DNA of 64,000 nucleotides from an uncultured Roseibium sp. (lineage in GTDB: Bacteria > Pseudomonadota > Alphaproteobacteria > Rhizobiales > Stappiaceae): assembly GCF_947496995.1 (NCBI RefSeq), contig NZ_CANMFD010000002.1, positions 868,001-932,000 of the forward strand. The letters are read 5' to 3'. This document shows, one piece after another, positions 28,384 through 37,431 of the stretch. Position 1 is the stretch's first letter. Every line of letters begins with the position of its first letter. Below the pieces are notes generated by a model. The model saw nothing but the letters and a program-made list of their open reading frames with translations. It had not been told where the DNA came from and did not search any database. Both the position numbers and the translations under genes were made by a program.

Positions 28384-30237
28384 ATGGCCACGCAAACCGC
28401 TGCGAACCCTCTCCGGGAGAAAATGCTGAAGGGTCTTGCTCTGCAAAAGGCAGGCGAGGTCAAGGAAGCGCAGCGTTGCTACAAGCAGGTCCTCAAGAAA
28501 ACGCCCAACAATCCCGATGCGCTCAATCTGCTGGGGGTCACTTACCGGCAACTGGGCAATCCGAAGCGGGCGATTGACTACATTCAGAAAGCCATCGCGG
28601 CAAACAACAACCATGCCCCGTTTTACGCCAATCTGGCGCGGGCCATGATGGATGTAGGGACGGATTCGGAGAGCCTGCTGCTCGTGTGCGACAAGGCCCT
28701 GTCGATCAACCCCAAAGAGCGCGAAGCCCGGAACATGAAGTCCATCGCGCTCACGAAGCTGAAAAGATACGAGGAAGCCGAACTGATCCTGCAGTCCCTC
28801 CTCGTCGAGGATCCGGACTATCTGGAGGCTTATCAGAACTACGCGATGCTGCTCATGAATGCCGAAAGGCCGGAGCATGCCATCACCTTCCTGACCAAGT
28901 CGATCATGCTCGATCCGGACAACCCCATCAATTACATTCACAGATCGCGCTGCAGGCAGAAACTCAAGCAATTCGAGCCTTCCCAATATGAGCTGAGCGA
29001 AGCGCTGGAACGTTTTCCCGACAACAGCGATATCCAGCACGAGGCCGCGCGGCTGCTGTTCAGCATGAACGAGACCGCGAAAGCCATTCAGTACGCGCGC
29101 AAGAGCTTTGAAACCGACCCGAACAATTTCCACAAGTGCGTGACCATGGGCGTCACCTTGCTGATGCACGGCGATCAGGCGGAATCGCTCGAGATGATGA
29201 AGCTGGCTGAAAAACTCTCCGGAGGGACGAACCAGACGGTCAATTGGAACCTCTCGCTCTCCTATCTTGCCAATGGCGATCTGGAAAACGGCTGGCGGTT
29301 GCACACGGCCCGTTTCGACGACCCCGCTGCCCAGGTCACACGCAGGAAGTTCGAGGTGCCCGCCTGGGAAGGCGAGGACATTTCCGACAAAACGGTTCTC
29401 GTGTGGGCCGATCAGGGGCTCGGCGATGCCCTGAAAGCCGGGACAATGCTGCCGCAGCTGGCCGAAAAGGCAGGAAAGGTTATCGTCGAGGTTTCGCAAA
29501 AGGGCGCGACCTTCATGCAGCATTCCTTTCCCGAAATCGAATGCCGTGCTGCCCGGATGAATGCACAATTCGAAGCGACCGCTTCGGATTTCGACGTGAC
29601 CGCCAATATCAGCGATCTGGTCGAGTTCTTCCGCCCGGATCTGGAGTCGTTCAAGGCCGCCCCAAGCCCCGTCTATTCCTTCCAGAAAGACCGGGCCCGG
29701 GCGTATCTGGAGCGATTGCAGGGTTATGGGGACAAACCGGTGATCGGTTTTTCCTGGCGGTCCAAGAACCTGGCCGCGCACCGGGCGAGATATTATCTCT
29801 CCGCACCGGCGATTTCGCCTGTCCTGGAATCGCGCGACGCGATCTTCGTGAACCTGCAGTACAAGGCGATTCAGAAGGAAATCGAGTTCTTCCGGACGAA
29901 GTTTCCGGGAAAGTTCGAGTTTTTCGAGGATGTCGATCTTTTCGACGACCTGCTCGGCGCGGCGGCCCTGACTGCTATCTGCGACTTTGTCGTTTCGGCC
30001 AATACGAGCGTTGCCGATATGGCGGGTATCCTCAACATCCCCTGCATCCGCTTCGGTCAGCAGGAACCGGCCCTGCTTCTCGGGCAGAAAAACCCGCCCT
30101 GGTATCCGTCCATGACCTATATGCGGCCCTATACGGACCGGCCGTGCGCGGAATTCGTTCCGGAAATTATCGCGGAACTGGATCGCCAGATGGAGAACTG
30201 GACGCCGGAGCCGAGGAATAAGCGCCTCGGCCTTTAA
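28384..30237 (+). CDS. TPR protein with C-terminal glycosyltransferase-like domain
   Basis: 617 residues. At least six tetratricopeptide repeats span about 10-300 (for example PDALNLLGVTYRQLGNPKRA and the repeated PDN turns). The C-terminal half (about 310-600) resembles the GT41/SPINDLY-type or heptosyltransferase-like GT-B domain found after TPRs in bacterial proteins, with VLVWADQGLGDALKAGTMLP, IGFSWRSKN and the late nucleotide-site-like CDFVVSANTSVADMAGIL. Such proteins often glycosylate flagellins or adhesins in the cytosol. It faces the nonulosonic acid operon 15 bases away, so it may transfer that sugar; this is inference. GAGG lies upstream of the ATG. Confidence 0.8.
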   Translation: MATQTAANPLREKMLKGLALQKAGEVKEAQRCYKQVLKKTPNNPDALNLLGVTYRQLGNPKRAIDYIQKAIAANNNHAPFYANLARAMMDVGTDSESLLLVCDKALSINPKEREARNMKSIALTKLKRYEEAELILQSLLVEDPDYLEAYQNYAMLLMNAERPEHAITFLTKSIMLDPDNPINYIHRSRCRQKLKQFEPSQYELSEALERFPDNSDIQHEAARLLFSMNETAKAIQYARKSFETDPNNFHKCVTMGVTLLMHGDQAESLEMMKLAEKLSGGTNQTVNWNLSLSYLANGDLENGWRLHTARFDDPAAQVTRRKFEVPAWEGEDISDKTVLVWADQGLGDALKAGTMLPQLAEKAGKVIVEVSQKGATFMQHSFPEIECRAARMNAQFEATASDFDVTANISDLVEFFRPDLESFKAAPSPVYSFQKDRARAYLERLQGYGDKPVIGFSWRSKNLAAHRARYYLSAPAISPVLESRDAIFVNLQYKAIQKEIEFFRTKFPGKFEFFEDVDLFDDLLGAAALTAICDFVVSANTSVADMAGILNIPCIRFGQQEPALLLGQKNPPWYPSMTYMRPYTDRPCAEFVPEIIAELDRQMENWTPEPRNKRLGL

Positions 30238-30252
30238 AGGTCTGCTATCTGA

Positions 30253-31131
30253 TCAGCCAGGGTTTCTGGCGACCGCCATCAGCGTATCCGTCGCATCGAT
30301 CCTGTTCAGGGCTGCCTCGTAAGCGGACAGGAGATCCGGCGTATCGAGCGCAGCGAGCGTCGATTTATGGCCGCCGGGGCGGCCGACCGAGAGCCAGTTA
30401 AGATGATTTGACAGCGGATACCGCTGAACCCCTTCCACAACCGGGTTTTCAAATCCTGCAGCCGCCAGGAGACGTCGCAGACTGTCCCTCGTGTGCAGAA
30501 CCAGATGCTGGCTCCACAAGGTAAAGCCCTTGAAGGCATCGCATTTCAGCTCGCGCAGCAGCATGTCTCCGGCATGCGGGACTTCAACGATCAGGGTTCC
30601 GCCGGGCCTGAGCACACGTTTCAGCTCCCGCAGCACCGGCAGCGGATCGGGCAGATGTTCCAGGACGTGGAAACTGACGGCCGTGTCCATGCTGCCGTCT
30701 TCGAGATCTGCCAGGGACGTGTGACATGCGATGCCTTCGTCCCGGAGTGCCCGCACATAGTCCCTTTGCAGTTCCACACCGCAGCAGGACGCGGTCTCGT
30801 TCTGAACGTAACGCAGAAAGCTGCCGTCGCCGCACCCGAAGTCGACGATATTCCGTCCGCAGACGAAAGGTTTGCAGGCGGTGGAGCGGCGGGTGGCATC
30901 GCGAGTGATTTCGTAATCGCGAGATCCGGTTTTCGCCAGATTGACGTCCCGATATTCCCCCTCCTCGTAGATTTCGTCGCCGCCGTAAAAGCCGTCGATA
31001 TAGATGACGCCCGACTGGCGGTCCCGGTAAACGGTCACATCGTCACGGTCGCGGGTGCCCGTCGCGAAGACTTCCCGATGCGCCTCGCTTGCCGCACCGA
31101 TTTCCGACAGGGTCTCGAATATGTTCGTCAT
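30253..31131 (-). CDS. class I SAM-dependent methyltransferase
   Basis: 292 residues. The SAM-binding loop is NIVDFGCGDGSFLRYV (about 94-109), and AVSFHVLEHLPDPLPVLRE and VLRPGGTLIVEVPHAG follow as motifs of the Methyltransf_11 fold. A Cys pair (ASCCGVEL) flanks the acidic ribose contact. It is the last gene of the four-gene glycan operon, 36 bases after the CMP-sugar synthetase, so O- or N-methylation of the sugar or its precursor is the likely job. Confidence 0.85.
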   Translation of the reverse strand: MTNIFETLSEIGAASEAHREVFATGTRDRDDVTVYRDRQSGVIYIDGFYGGDEIYEEGEYRDVNLAKTGSRDYEITRDATRRSTACKPFVCGRNIVDFGCGDGSFLRYVQNETASCCGVELQRDYVRALRDEGIACHTSLADLEDGSMDTAVSFHVLEHLPDPLPVLRELKRVLRPGGTLIVEVPHAGDMLLRELKCDAFKGFTLWSQHLVLHTRDSLRRLLAAAGFENPVVEGVQRYPLSNHLNWLSVGRPGGHKSTLAALDTPDLLSAYEAALNRIDATDTLMAVARNPG

Positions 31132-31167
31132 CGCAGCAGGCCTCGCCGGGCGTTCGGTTTAAAGGGT

Positions 31168-31866
31168 CTATCCCAGGTGTGGTTTGCGGCCGCACGCCAC
31201 CGCAAAAGCTTCTAGAGCGAGCCAATCGCGCGGCGTGTCGAGATCGATTTCCGTTGCGTCGGGGAGAACGACCGGCACGCTTTTTCCGAAAAACCGCTGC
31301 CCTGCTTCGATAAACCCGCTTTTGCGCAGCGCATAGATCGCTCCCGTTTCCCTGAATTGTTCCGGCCGATCCTGACGGCGCTGGCGAGGTTTCGAAGCGT
31401 CGTGGTTGACGCCGATCCCCGTGCCGTCGGGAGCGATCTCCCAAAGAAACGCATGCACTTCAACGACTGAGAACGCCGTATCGGCGGCCAGGCGCTCGCC
31501 GGTGCGCACCACCAGATCGATCTCGTCCGGCGTGGTCAGCGGAGACGTGCATTGCAGGAAGACGATCGTCTCGGCGTCTTCACATTCCCTGCGGGCTCCA
31601 ACCGCGTGTAACAGCGCTGCTTCCGAGGAGGCTTCGTCGCCGGCAATCTCCGCCGGCCGCAACACGCAGGTCGCGCCATATCTGGCGGCAACATCAAGAA
31701 TCCCGGGATCATCGCTGGAAACGACGACATCACTAACGGTCTCGGCGGCCAGAGCAGCGCGTATGGCATGGGCAATAAGGGGCTCTCCCAGGAAGGGTTT
31801 GACGTTCTTTCCCGGAATACCCTTGGACCCGCCCCGTGCGGGAATGATCGCAACTGCGCGCTTCAT
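31168..31866 (-). CDS. acylneuraminate cytidylyltransferase
   Basis: 232 residues. The start is the classic CMP-sialate synthetase motif IIPARGGSKGIPGKNV, followed by VVVSSDDPGI, FLQCTSPLTTPDEID and TGAIYALRKSGF. It activates a nonulosonic acid (sialic, legionaminic, pseudaminic type or relative) as the CMP-sugar. The ATG at 31866 is right for the family; 20 bases separate it from the dehydratase gene. Which sugar is activated cannot be read from the sequence. Confidence 0.88.
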   Translation of the reverse strand: MKRAVAIIPARGGSKGIPGKNVKPFLGEPLIAHAIRAALAAETVSDVVVSSDDPGILDVAARYGATCVLRPAEIAGDEASSEAALLHAVGARRECEDAETIVFLQCTSPLTTPDEIDLVVRTGERLAADTAFSVVEVHAFLWEIAPDGTGIGVNHDASKPRQRRQDRPEQFRETGAIYALRKSGFIEAGQRFFGKSVPVVLPDATEIDLDTPRDWLALEAFAVACGRKPHLG

Positions 31867-31886
31867 GGCGTTCAATCCGCGCTCCC

Positions 31887-32918
31887 TCAAAGGCCGGGGT
31901 TGCTGACGGCTGCCTTTTTCAGGTCGTAGATCGCCATGCGCCGGGCAATCTCCGGGGCAAGGATCTCCGGCTTCCAGCCAAGAAGTTTCTGCGCCTTGCT
32001 GTTGTCGCCGCGCAGATAGACAACATCCGAAGCCCGGAAATAGCGCGGGTCGACATAGGCGACCAGTTTGCCAGTCTTGCGATTGTAGCACTTCTCCTCA
32101 AGGCCCTCGCCTTCAGAGTAGAGGTCGAACCCCACTTCCTGCGCAGCCATGAAGAGGAATTCCCGAACGGTGTATTCGGTATTGGTCGAGATGACGAAGT
32201 CGTCCGGCTCGCCATGATCCAGCATCTTGATCATCATGTCCGTGTATTCAGGCGCATAGCCCCAGTCACGCACGCTGCTGAGATTTCCCAGCGGCATGGC
32301 TTCGGCGTCCTGCAGCTTGATGCGGGCGAGCCAACTGGTGATCTTCCTGGTGACGAACTCATAACCGCGCAGCTCGGATTCGTGATTGAAGAGAATGCCG
32401 GAGGTCGCGAACATGTCATAAGCCTGCCGGTAGTTCACCACCAGCGAATGAGCGGCCAGCTTTGACACCGCATAAGGGCTGAGCGGGTTAAAGGGCGTCT
32501 TTTCCGACTGCGGCTTTTCCAGAACGTCGCCGTACATTTCCGATGTCGATGCCTGGTAGAGCTTCGCATCCAGCTTGAGAAGACGCATGGCCTCCAGAAT
32601 GTTCAACACGCCCATGTAGTTCACATCGGACGTGTAGTGTGGGAACTGAAAACTGTCCGCGACGAAACTCTGGGCCGCGAGATTGAAGATCATGTCCGGA
32701 CGGATCTCGTTCAGGACATTCTGCACATTGGCGAATTCCGTGACCTCGAGCGTGCACAGTTTCACTTTCTCACGGATGCCGAGTTCCTTCAGGCGCCCCG
32801 TCTTGGACGTGCTGCCGCGCCGCATGGCGCCGTAAACGTCGTCGCCGCGCTCAAGAAGGGCGCGCGCGAGAAAAGCACCGTCCTGACCGGAAATGCCGGT
32901 GATCAGTACCTTAGCCAT
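31887..32918 (-). CDS. GDP-mannose 4,6-dehydratase family protein
   Basis: 343 residues of the extended short-chain dehydrogenase fold. The NAD(P) loop is ITGISGQDGAFLARAL, with R in AMRRGS. The catalytic set is STSEMYGD and the YAVSK Tyr-Lys pair, and the late motif is FNHESELRG (usually NHESPRRG). It converts a GDP-hexose to its 4-keto-6-deoxy form, the entry to 6-deoxy sugars; a GDP-GlcNAc 4,6-dehydratase role as in legionaminic acid pathways is an alternative. The ATG at 32918 follows GGGAG and overlaps the NeuB-fusion stop by 8 bases. Confidence 0.85.
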   Translation of the reverse strand: MAKVLITGISGQDGAFLARALLERGDDVYGAMRRGSTSKTGRLKELGIREKVKLCTLEVTEFANVQNVLNEIRPDMIFNLAAQSFVADSFQFPHYTSDVNYMGVLNILEAMRLLKLDAKLYQASTSEMYGDVLEKPQSEKTPFNPLSPYAVSKLAAHSLVVNYRQAYDMFATSGILFNHESELRGYEFVTRKITSWLARIKLQDAEAMPLGNLSSVRDWGYAPEYTDMMIKMLDHGEPDDFVISTNTEYTVREFLFMAAQEVGFDLYSEGEGLEEKCYNRKTGKLVAYVDPRYFRASDVVYLRGDNSKAQKLLGWKPEILAPEIARRMAIYDLKKAAVSNPGL

Positions 32919-34734
32919 GTTGTTCTCCCAGTTGCAGGATCGCTTTTTCAAATCCGTCACCTTCGGACAGATGACCTTGCCAAACTTCCAGCACCTTGCG
33001 GCCCGGACCGTCGATATAGGCTCCCGGATCTCCCAGATCGCCCTTGCCGAATTCGATGCCCTCGCCGTCGATGCCGACGGCGTCGGCTATATGCAGGTGC
33101 CGGGCGAGCGGCACGAGCTTGTCGTACCAGCCATGCCAGTCCTGCTTGGCGTAGTTCGCGGACAGGATCAGATGCGACAGATCCAGGCACAGCTCCATGC
33201 CGATGTCATTGAGGATCTCGATGTCGTCCGCTCCGCAGAACATGTCCAGTATATCAGCCCCGCCGAAATACCAGGCAATGCGTGGCAGCCACTGGGGATA
33301 GACAGGTATGCCCCTTTGCCGGCCGGTCCGGTCCAGATAGTCCTGCAGGCGGCTGTAAGTTTCCCGTTTGCCCTCCTCCAGCAGTCTGGAGAAGCTTCCG
33401 ACAACAGGAACCGGCGCGCCGGTTCTTGCTTCCAGTTCGAGCGCCAGATCAACGCAGGTGCTGATCACGCGATCACTGCCCGCGAATGTCGCCTCGTCGC
33501 CTGAGAGCGGATCGATCAGCGTCTTGCTGTCGATATAGTCGGGAATGTGAATGGAATAGTGCCGCGACAGGTCAAGCCGCGCGAGCCCCTCCTCCATCGT
33601 GCCGCCAAAGGTGGCGACCTCTTCATACGACAGATGCAGTTCGTAGTTCTTGATCGGAAAACGGGTCTGCAGGGTCTTGGCGTCATGCAGGCGAACCGGG
33701 ATTGAAAGCTGTTTTTCATTGCAGAACGCGATCAGCTTCTCGCTCAGCGGCGGTTTGGGATCGCTGAAATGCAGGTCCGAAATGGCGGCGCCTTCGGTTA
33801 TCCGCCGTTTGACTGCTTTCAACCCGCGGTGTTTCACATCCGCCCAAGTCAGGCCTTTCCGCGGCGCCTTGATGACGGTGTTCTGCGCATTCAGCGTTTC
33901 GCCCGGCGCGATGTCCCGACTGGCATAAAGCGACGAGCCGAGGTTCTGCATGTTGATGCGCTCACCCTGATTGACTTCGCGCCGTCCACTGCCCTGAACC
34001 GTCTCAAAGGCGTTGAGAAGTTTGCACATGCGGCGGAATTCTTCAGGATCGGAACTCGAGCTGTCGTCGATGCCCTTGCCCAACTTGTCCATGGTCAGAT
34101 GGCGTTCGAAAACGGTCGCCCCGTTGGCCGCTGCAATCAGGCACACTTCCCAGTCCTGATCGTGGCTGGAATAGCCGACAGGCGATGCGGTCCGTTCCTT
34201 CAGGGTCCGAAGAAAACCCATCTGCTGGTTGCCGAGCAGGACCGGATAATTGGAGATGCAGTGAAGATAGATGACATCGGGAATGTCGCGAGTGCGGTCG
34301 ATCGCGCTGAAGATATCTTCTTCCGAGTGGCCGCCGGTGCTCAGAATCAAGGGTTTTCCAAAGCCTGCCATGGCGGAAATCAGGTCTTCGTTCAGCAGTT
34401 CCGCCGAAGGGACCTTGAAAAAATCGAAGCGGGCGATGTCATCGCCGAAATCAGAGGCGTCCCCGGACTTGAAGAAACTGATCCCCGCAGCCATTCCCTG
34501 CTGCTTTATCAGGTCCACCAGTTGCAGAACGCGCTCGGGCGGGATGTAATTGTCGTCGATCTCCCTCGACAGGATCTCGTCGCCGATCTCATTCGTCGCC
34601 TGATAGAAACCGTGCTTTGCCCGGTACTGAAATTTCGCTCCCCAGGCACCGGCGTCCGCGGCGATTTTTATGAGCTGTCCGGCAATTTCGGTAGACCCGC
34701 GGTGGTTAATGCCAAGTTCAGCAATGATTTTCAT
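32911..34734 (-). CDS. NeuB-type nonulosonic acid synthase fused to SAF and sugar-isomerase TIM barrel
   Basis: 607 residues in three parts. Residues 1-265 are a NeuB-type PEP-condensing barrel: IIAELGINHRGS, KFQYRAKHGF, LILSTGGHSEEDI, LHCISNYPV and FERHLTMDKLGKG. Residues about 275-340 are a SAF (antifreeze-like) domain with SLYASRDIAPGETLNAQNT, which usually closes the NeuB active site. Residues about 350-605 are a separate xylose-isomerase-like TIM barrel with metal-type motifs CLDLSHLILS, HLHIADAVG and GEGIEFGKGDLGD. Ordinary NeuB proteins end after SAF at about 340 residues, so the third domain is the oddity. First gene of the operon; no NeuC-type epimerase is nearby, and the extra domain may supply an isomerase step. 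Confidence 0.85.
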   Translation of the reverse strand: MKIIAELGINHRGSTEIAGQLIKIAADAGAWGAKFQYRAKHGFYQATNEIGDEILSREIDDNYIPPERVLQLVDLIKQQGMAAGISFFKSGDASDFGDDIARFDFFKVPSAELLNEDLISAMAGFGKPLILSTGGHSEEDIFSAIDRTRDIPDVIYLHCISNYPVLLGNQQMGFLRTLKERTASPVGYSSHDQDWEVCLIAAANGATVFERHLTMDKLGKGIDDSSSSDPEEFRRMCKLLNAFETVQGSGRREVNQGERINMQNLGSSLYASRDIAPGETLNAQNTVIKAPRKGLTWADVKHRGLKAVKRRITEGAAISDLHFSDPKPPLSEKLIAFCNEKQLSIPVRLHDAKTLQTRFPIKNYELHLSYEEVATFGGTMEEGLARLDLSRHYSIHIPDYIDSKTLIDPLSGDEATFAGSDRVISTCVDLALELEARTGAPVPVVGSFSRLLEEGKRETYSRLQDYLDRTGRQRGIPVYPQWLPRIAWYFGGADILDMFCGADDIEILNDIGMELCLDLSHLILSANYAKQDWHGWYDKLVPLARHLHIADAVGIDGEGIEFGKGDLGDPGAYIDGPGRKVLEVWQGHLSEGDGFEKAILQLGEQHG

Positions 34735-34940
34735 CTCAAGCAACCCAAACCAAAACACGCACCACAGAGTTGGGACCCATGTTTTTCAAAGCAGTTTGAC
34801 CGGAGAGTATTGCAAGGCCCAAGCAGTTGATATTGATCCGGGCGCCCCTCGGCGCACCTTCCACAGATAAGCGCGCAATTTTGCACGCATTTTTCCCAAA
34901 CACGGCGGCAAGCCGGTTTGCGGGACGTTTCCGGAGAGCG

Positions 34941-34975
34941 AAAAAACGAAAAAGGCCGGACGGATCCGGCCTTCA
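34941..34975 (-). terminator. rho-independent terminator of fpr
   Basis: On the minus strand AAGGCCGG (complement of 34966-34973) pairs with CCGGCCTT (complement of 34952-34959), loop of 6, followed by TTTCGTTTTTTCG. It lies about 30 bases after the fpr stop codon. Confidence 0.8.
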
Positions 34976-35000
34976 GGTGATTCTGCCATTCAGGCTGCGA

Positions 35001-35813
35001 CTAGCCGACAAACGCCCGTTCGACGACGAATTCGGCAGGCTTGTTGTTGGCGCCCTCCGTCAGACCGGCTTCTTCCAGAAGCGCTTTCGTGTCGCGGAGC
35101 ATGTCCATGGAGCCGCAGATCATGCCGCGGTCGATGGCCGGATCCAGAGGCGGCACACCAAGATCTTCAAACAGCTTTCCGGATTTGATCAGGTCGGTGA
35201 TCCGTCCCTTGCGCGGAAAGTCCTCGCGCGTCACGGAGGTGTAATGCACCAGCTTGTCCTTTGCGAACTCGCCGATCAGCGGGTCGTTGAGAGTTTCCTG
35301 GACGAGGTCTTCACCGTATTTCAACTCGGCAACTTCCCGGCACGTATGGGTCAGGATGACCTGGTCGAACTTTTCATAGGTGTCTGGATCGCGGATCAGG
35401 CTGGCAAAGGGAGCAATGCCGGTTCCAGTAGAGAACATATAGACGCGTTTGCCGGGAACCAGCGCGTCGTTGACGAGCGTACCGGTCGACTTCTTCTTCA
35501 TCAGCACGGCATCGCCGGGCTGGATTTTCTGCAGATGCGACGTCAGCGGCCCATCCGGAACCTTGATCGAGAAGAACTCCAGCTCCTCATCCCATGCCGG
35601 GCTGGCGATGGAATAAGCCCGGTAGAGCGGTTTGCCGTCGATCATCAGACCGATCATGACAAATTCGCCGGACCGGAACCGGAAGCTTGCCGGGCGGGTC
35701 ATGCGGAAGCGGAACAGATGGTCCGTGTAATGCTGGACGGTCTTCACTTCTTCCACAAACACACCGGCTGGTGCAGCGGCTTCCAGGTCTGCGGGTTTGG
35801 CAAGTACATTCAT
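35001..35813 (-). CDS. fpr: ferredoxin--NADP+ reductase
   Basis: A 270-residue FAD enzyme that moves electrons between NADPH and ferredoxin or flavodoxin, often in oxidative stress defence. The FAD-binding motif is YRAYSIAS, the NADP motif is FSTGTGIAPFASLIRD, MICGSMDML follows, and the C-terminus VVERAFVG is the bacterial subclass I signature. The ATG at 35813 starts the usual N-terminus. It is divergent from the GlxA-type regulator with a 439-base gap, and has its own terminator. Confidence 0.95.
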   Translation of the reverse strand: MNVLAKPADLEAAAPAGVFVEEVKTVQHYTDHLFRFRMTRPASFRFRSGEFVMIGLMIDGKPLYRAYSIASPAWDEELEFFSIKVPDGPLTSHLQKIQPGDAVLMKKKSTGTLVNDALVPGKRVYMFSTGTGIAPFASLIRDPDTYEKFDQVILTHTCREVAELKYGEDLVQETLNDPLIGEFAKDKLVHYTSVTREDFPRKGRITDLIKSGKLFEDLGVPPLDPAIDRGMICGSMDMLRDTKALLEEAGLTEGANNKPAEFVVERAFVG

Positions 35814-36252
35814 TTCAATCGGCTTCCGTGGGTCATCGCATCAGTTACGTCCTGCCTCATGTACCACCACTCCCGCCTTGACTTGAAGCAACCTTGATCC
35901 ACGAAATCGTCTTTTCGCAAAAAAAACATTCTGAATATGCCCCTTTTGCGGTGTCCGGGCAGCTCTGTCAGCGGTTTCCCTCCACCCGACCCGAAGATCG
36001 CGCAAAACCTTCACACGGACGGGAGACCACCTTTCCCGGTGCGGACATGCTTGCGCGCATAGATAATCGGCAGCGCTTGATGAAAAGTTTCTCATCAGGA
36101 GGACGGCATGTGCAAACGGGCACGTTTAATTGTGACAATTTCAAGAATATTCATAATTGCGTCGTTTTTTATTTGACAGATAAATACAAACTGCAAAACT
36201 TACTGCTAACAAAAGATAATAAGAAATAATACCTTCCAACGAGGCTAAGTAA
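35814..36252. other. divergent intergenic region, AT-rich on its right half
   Basis: This 439-base gap between fpr and the GlxA-type regulator holds no gene I can support. From about 36060 it is clearly AT-rich (a TTGACA hexamer at 36173 lacks a good -10 partner). It must carry the promoters of both genes. Confidence 0.4.
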
Positions 36253-37287
36253 ATGTCCGGACGCGCCCACGAAGAAACAGGCCAGACAATAGCATTCGTG
36301 TTGTTGGACCGGTTTTCCATGAACGCTTTCGCCAGCGTCATTGAACCCCTCCGAATAGCAAACAGGCTGCTCGGCAGAGATTATTATGCATGGACAACTT
36401 ATTCCCTGGATGGGAATTCAGTCCAGGCAAGTAACTCTTGCGAAGTTACCGTAAATAAATCTATTCGCGAACTTCACGACGCCGATATTACGCTTCTTTG
36501 TACTGGTATTGACGTGGAGCGGCTTCCGCTGGATCCCGACCTTGGCAGCAAGCTGCGCCGCCTCAATGCGATGGGCCGGACCTTCGGCGCGATCTGCACC
36601 GGGGCTTACCTGCTTGCCCGCTACAATCTTCTCGACGGCCGGCGCTGCACCATTCACTGGGAAAATCTGCGCTCGCTGCGGGAGGAGTTCCCGGACGTGG
36701 AGGTCACTTCCGACATTTTCGCGATCGACCGCAACTGCATCACCTGCGCCGGCGGCATGGCGTCCCTCGACATGATGCTGCGGCTGATCGCCATTCAGCA
36801 TGGTGCCTATCTCGCCCATGAAGTGGCCGAGGTCGCGCTTTACCAGAACATGCGGTCAGGCGAGTCCGCGCAGCGGCACGACATCGAGGCGCGCACCGGC
36901 ATTTCCAATGCCAAGATCCTTGATGCTATCCGCATCATGGACCTGCATATCGAGGACCCGCTGAGCTGCCAGCAGCTTGCCATGACAGTCAATCTGTCTC
37001 CGCGCCAGTTGGAACGCCTGTTCCGCCGTCACTTCAATTGCACGCCGGGCCAGTATTACCTGCGTCTGCGTCTGGAAACGGCCCGCGACCTGCTGCGCCG
37101 GACCAGCCGTCCGGTTCTGGACGTTGCCCTTGCCTGCGGCTTTGCCTCCACCTCGCATTTCACCAAATGCTACCGCGAGCGCTTCCTGTGCACGCCGACC
37201 GAGGAACGCCAGTCCTATCAATGGGCCAACACCAAGCCGACCTCCGGTGTGGGCACGGCAACTCCAATGCGGCTCGTCGCAAAGTAG
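36253..37287 (+). CDS. GlxA family transcriptional regulator (DJ-1/PfpI-AraC)
   Basis: 344 residues. An N-terminal class I glutamine amidotransferase-like DJ-1/PfpI domain (about 12-190, with FGAICTGAYLLARYNLLDG at the nucleophile-elbow position) precedes an AraC-type double helix-turn-helix (about 225-330: LSPRQLERLFRRHF and DVALACGFASTSHFTKCYRE). The group includes GbdR and related activators of quaternary amine and amino acid catabolism; the ligand here is unknown. The ATG follows GAGG. A methylated-amine role would fit the corrinoid operon 13 kb away, but nothing physical links them. Confidence 0.9.
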   Translation: MSGRAHEETGQTIAFVLLDRFSMNAFASVIEPLRIANRLLGRDYYAWTTYSLDGNSVQASNSCEVTVNKSIRELHDADITLLCTGIDVERLPLDPDLGSKLRRLNAMGRTFGAICTGAYLLARYNLLDGRRCTIHWENLRSLREEFPDVEVTSDIFAIDRNCITCAGGMASLDMMLRLIAIQHGAYLAHEVAEVALYQNMRSGESAQRHDIEARTGISNAKILDAIRIMDLHIEDPLSCQQLAMTVNLSPRQLERLFRRHFNCTPGQYYLRLRLETARDLLRRTSRPVLDVALACGFASTSHFTKCYRERFLCTPTEERQSYQWANTKPTSGVGTATPMRLVAK

Positions 37288-37338
37288 GCAGCGCTCACCG
37301 CTTTCCTGATTGGAAAGTACCGTAAGAGGCAACGGCCG

Positions 37339-37394
37339 CCCCGGCCCTGAGCCGGGGTCCCGTTGCCGATTGCGAGACCCGGCGCAAGGCCGGG
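37339..37394. repeat. two tandem GC-rich palindromes
   Basis: CCCCGGC-CCTGA-GCCGGGG (37339-37357) is followed by a second hairpin CCCGGC-GCAAG-GCCGGG (37378-37394). The pair sits between the convergent GlxA-type and TauE/SafE genes and resembles repetitive extragenic palindromes; it may also stop transcription from both sides. Confidence 0.45.
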
Positions 37395-37431
37395 ACAGCT
37401 CGATGGATGCTGTTTGTCGCGCTGAAGTCTC

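Noticed and set aside
28046..34758. Genomic island integrated at the tRNA-Val gene
   Set aside because: The glycan genes follow the tRNA, but there is no integrase, no repeat of the tRNA 3' end nearby and no composition shift.
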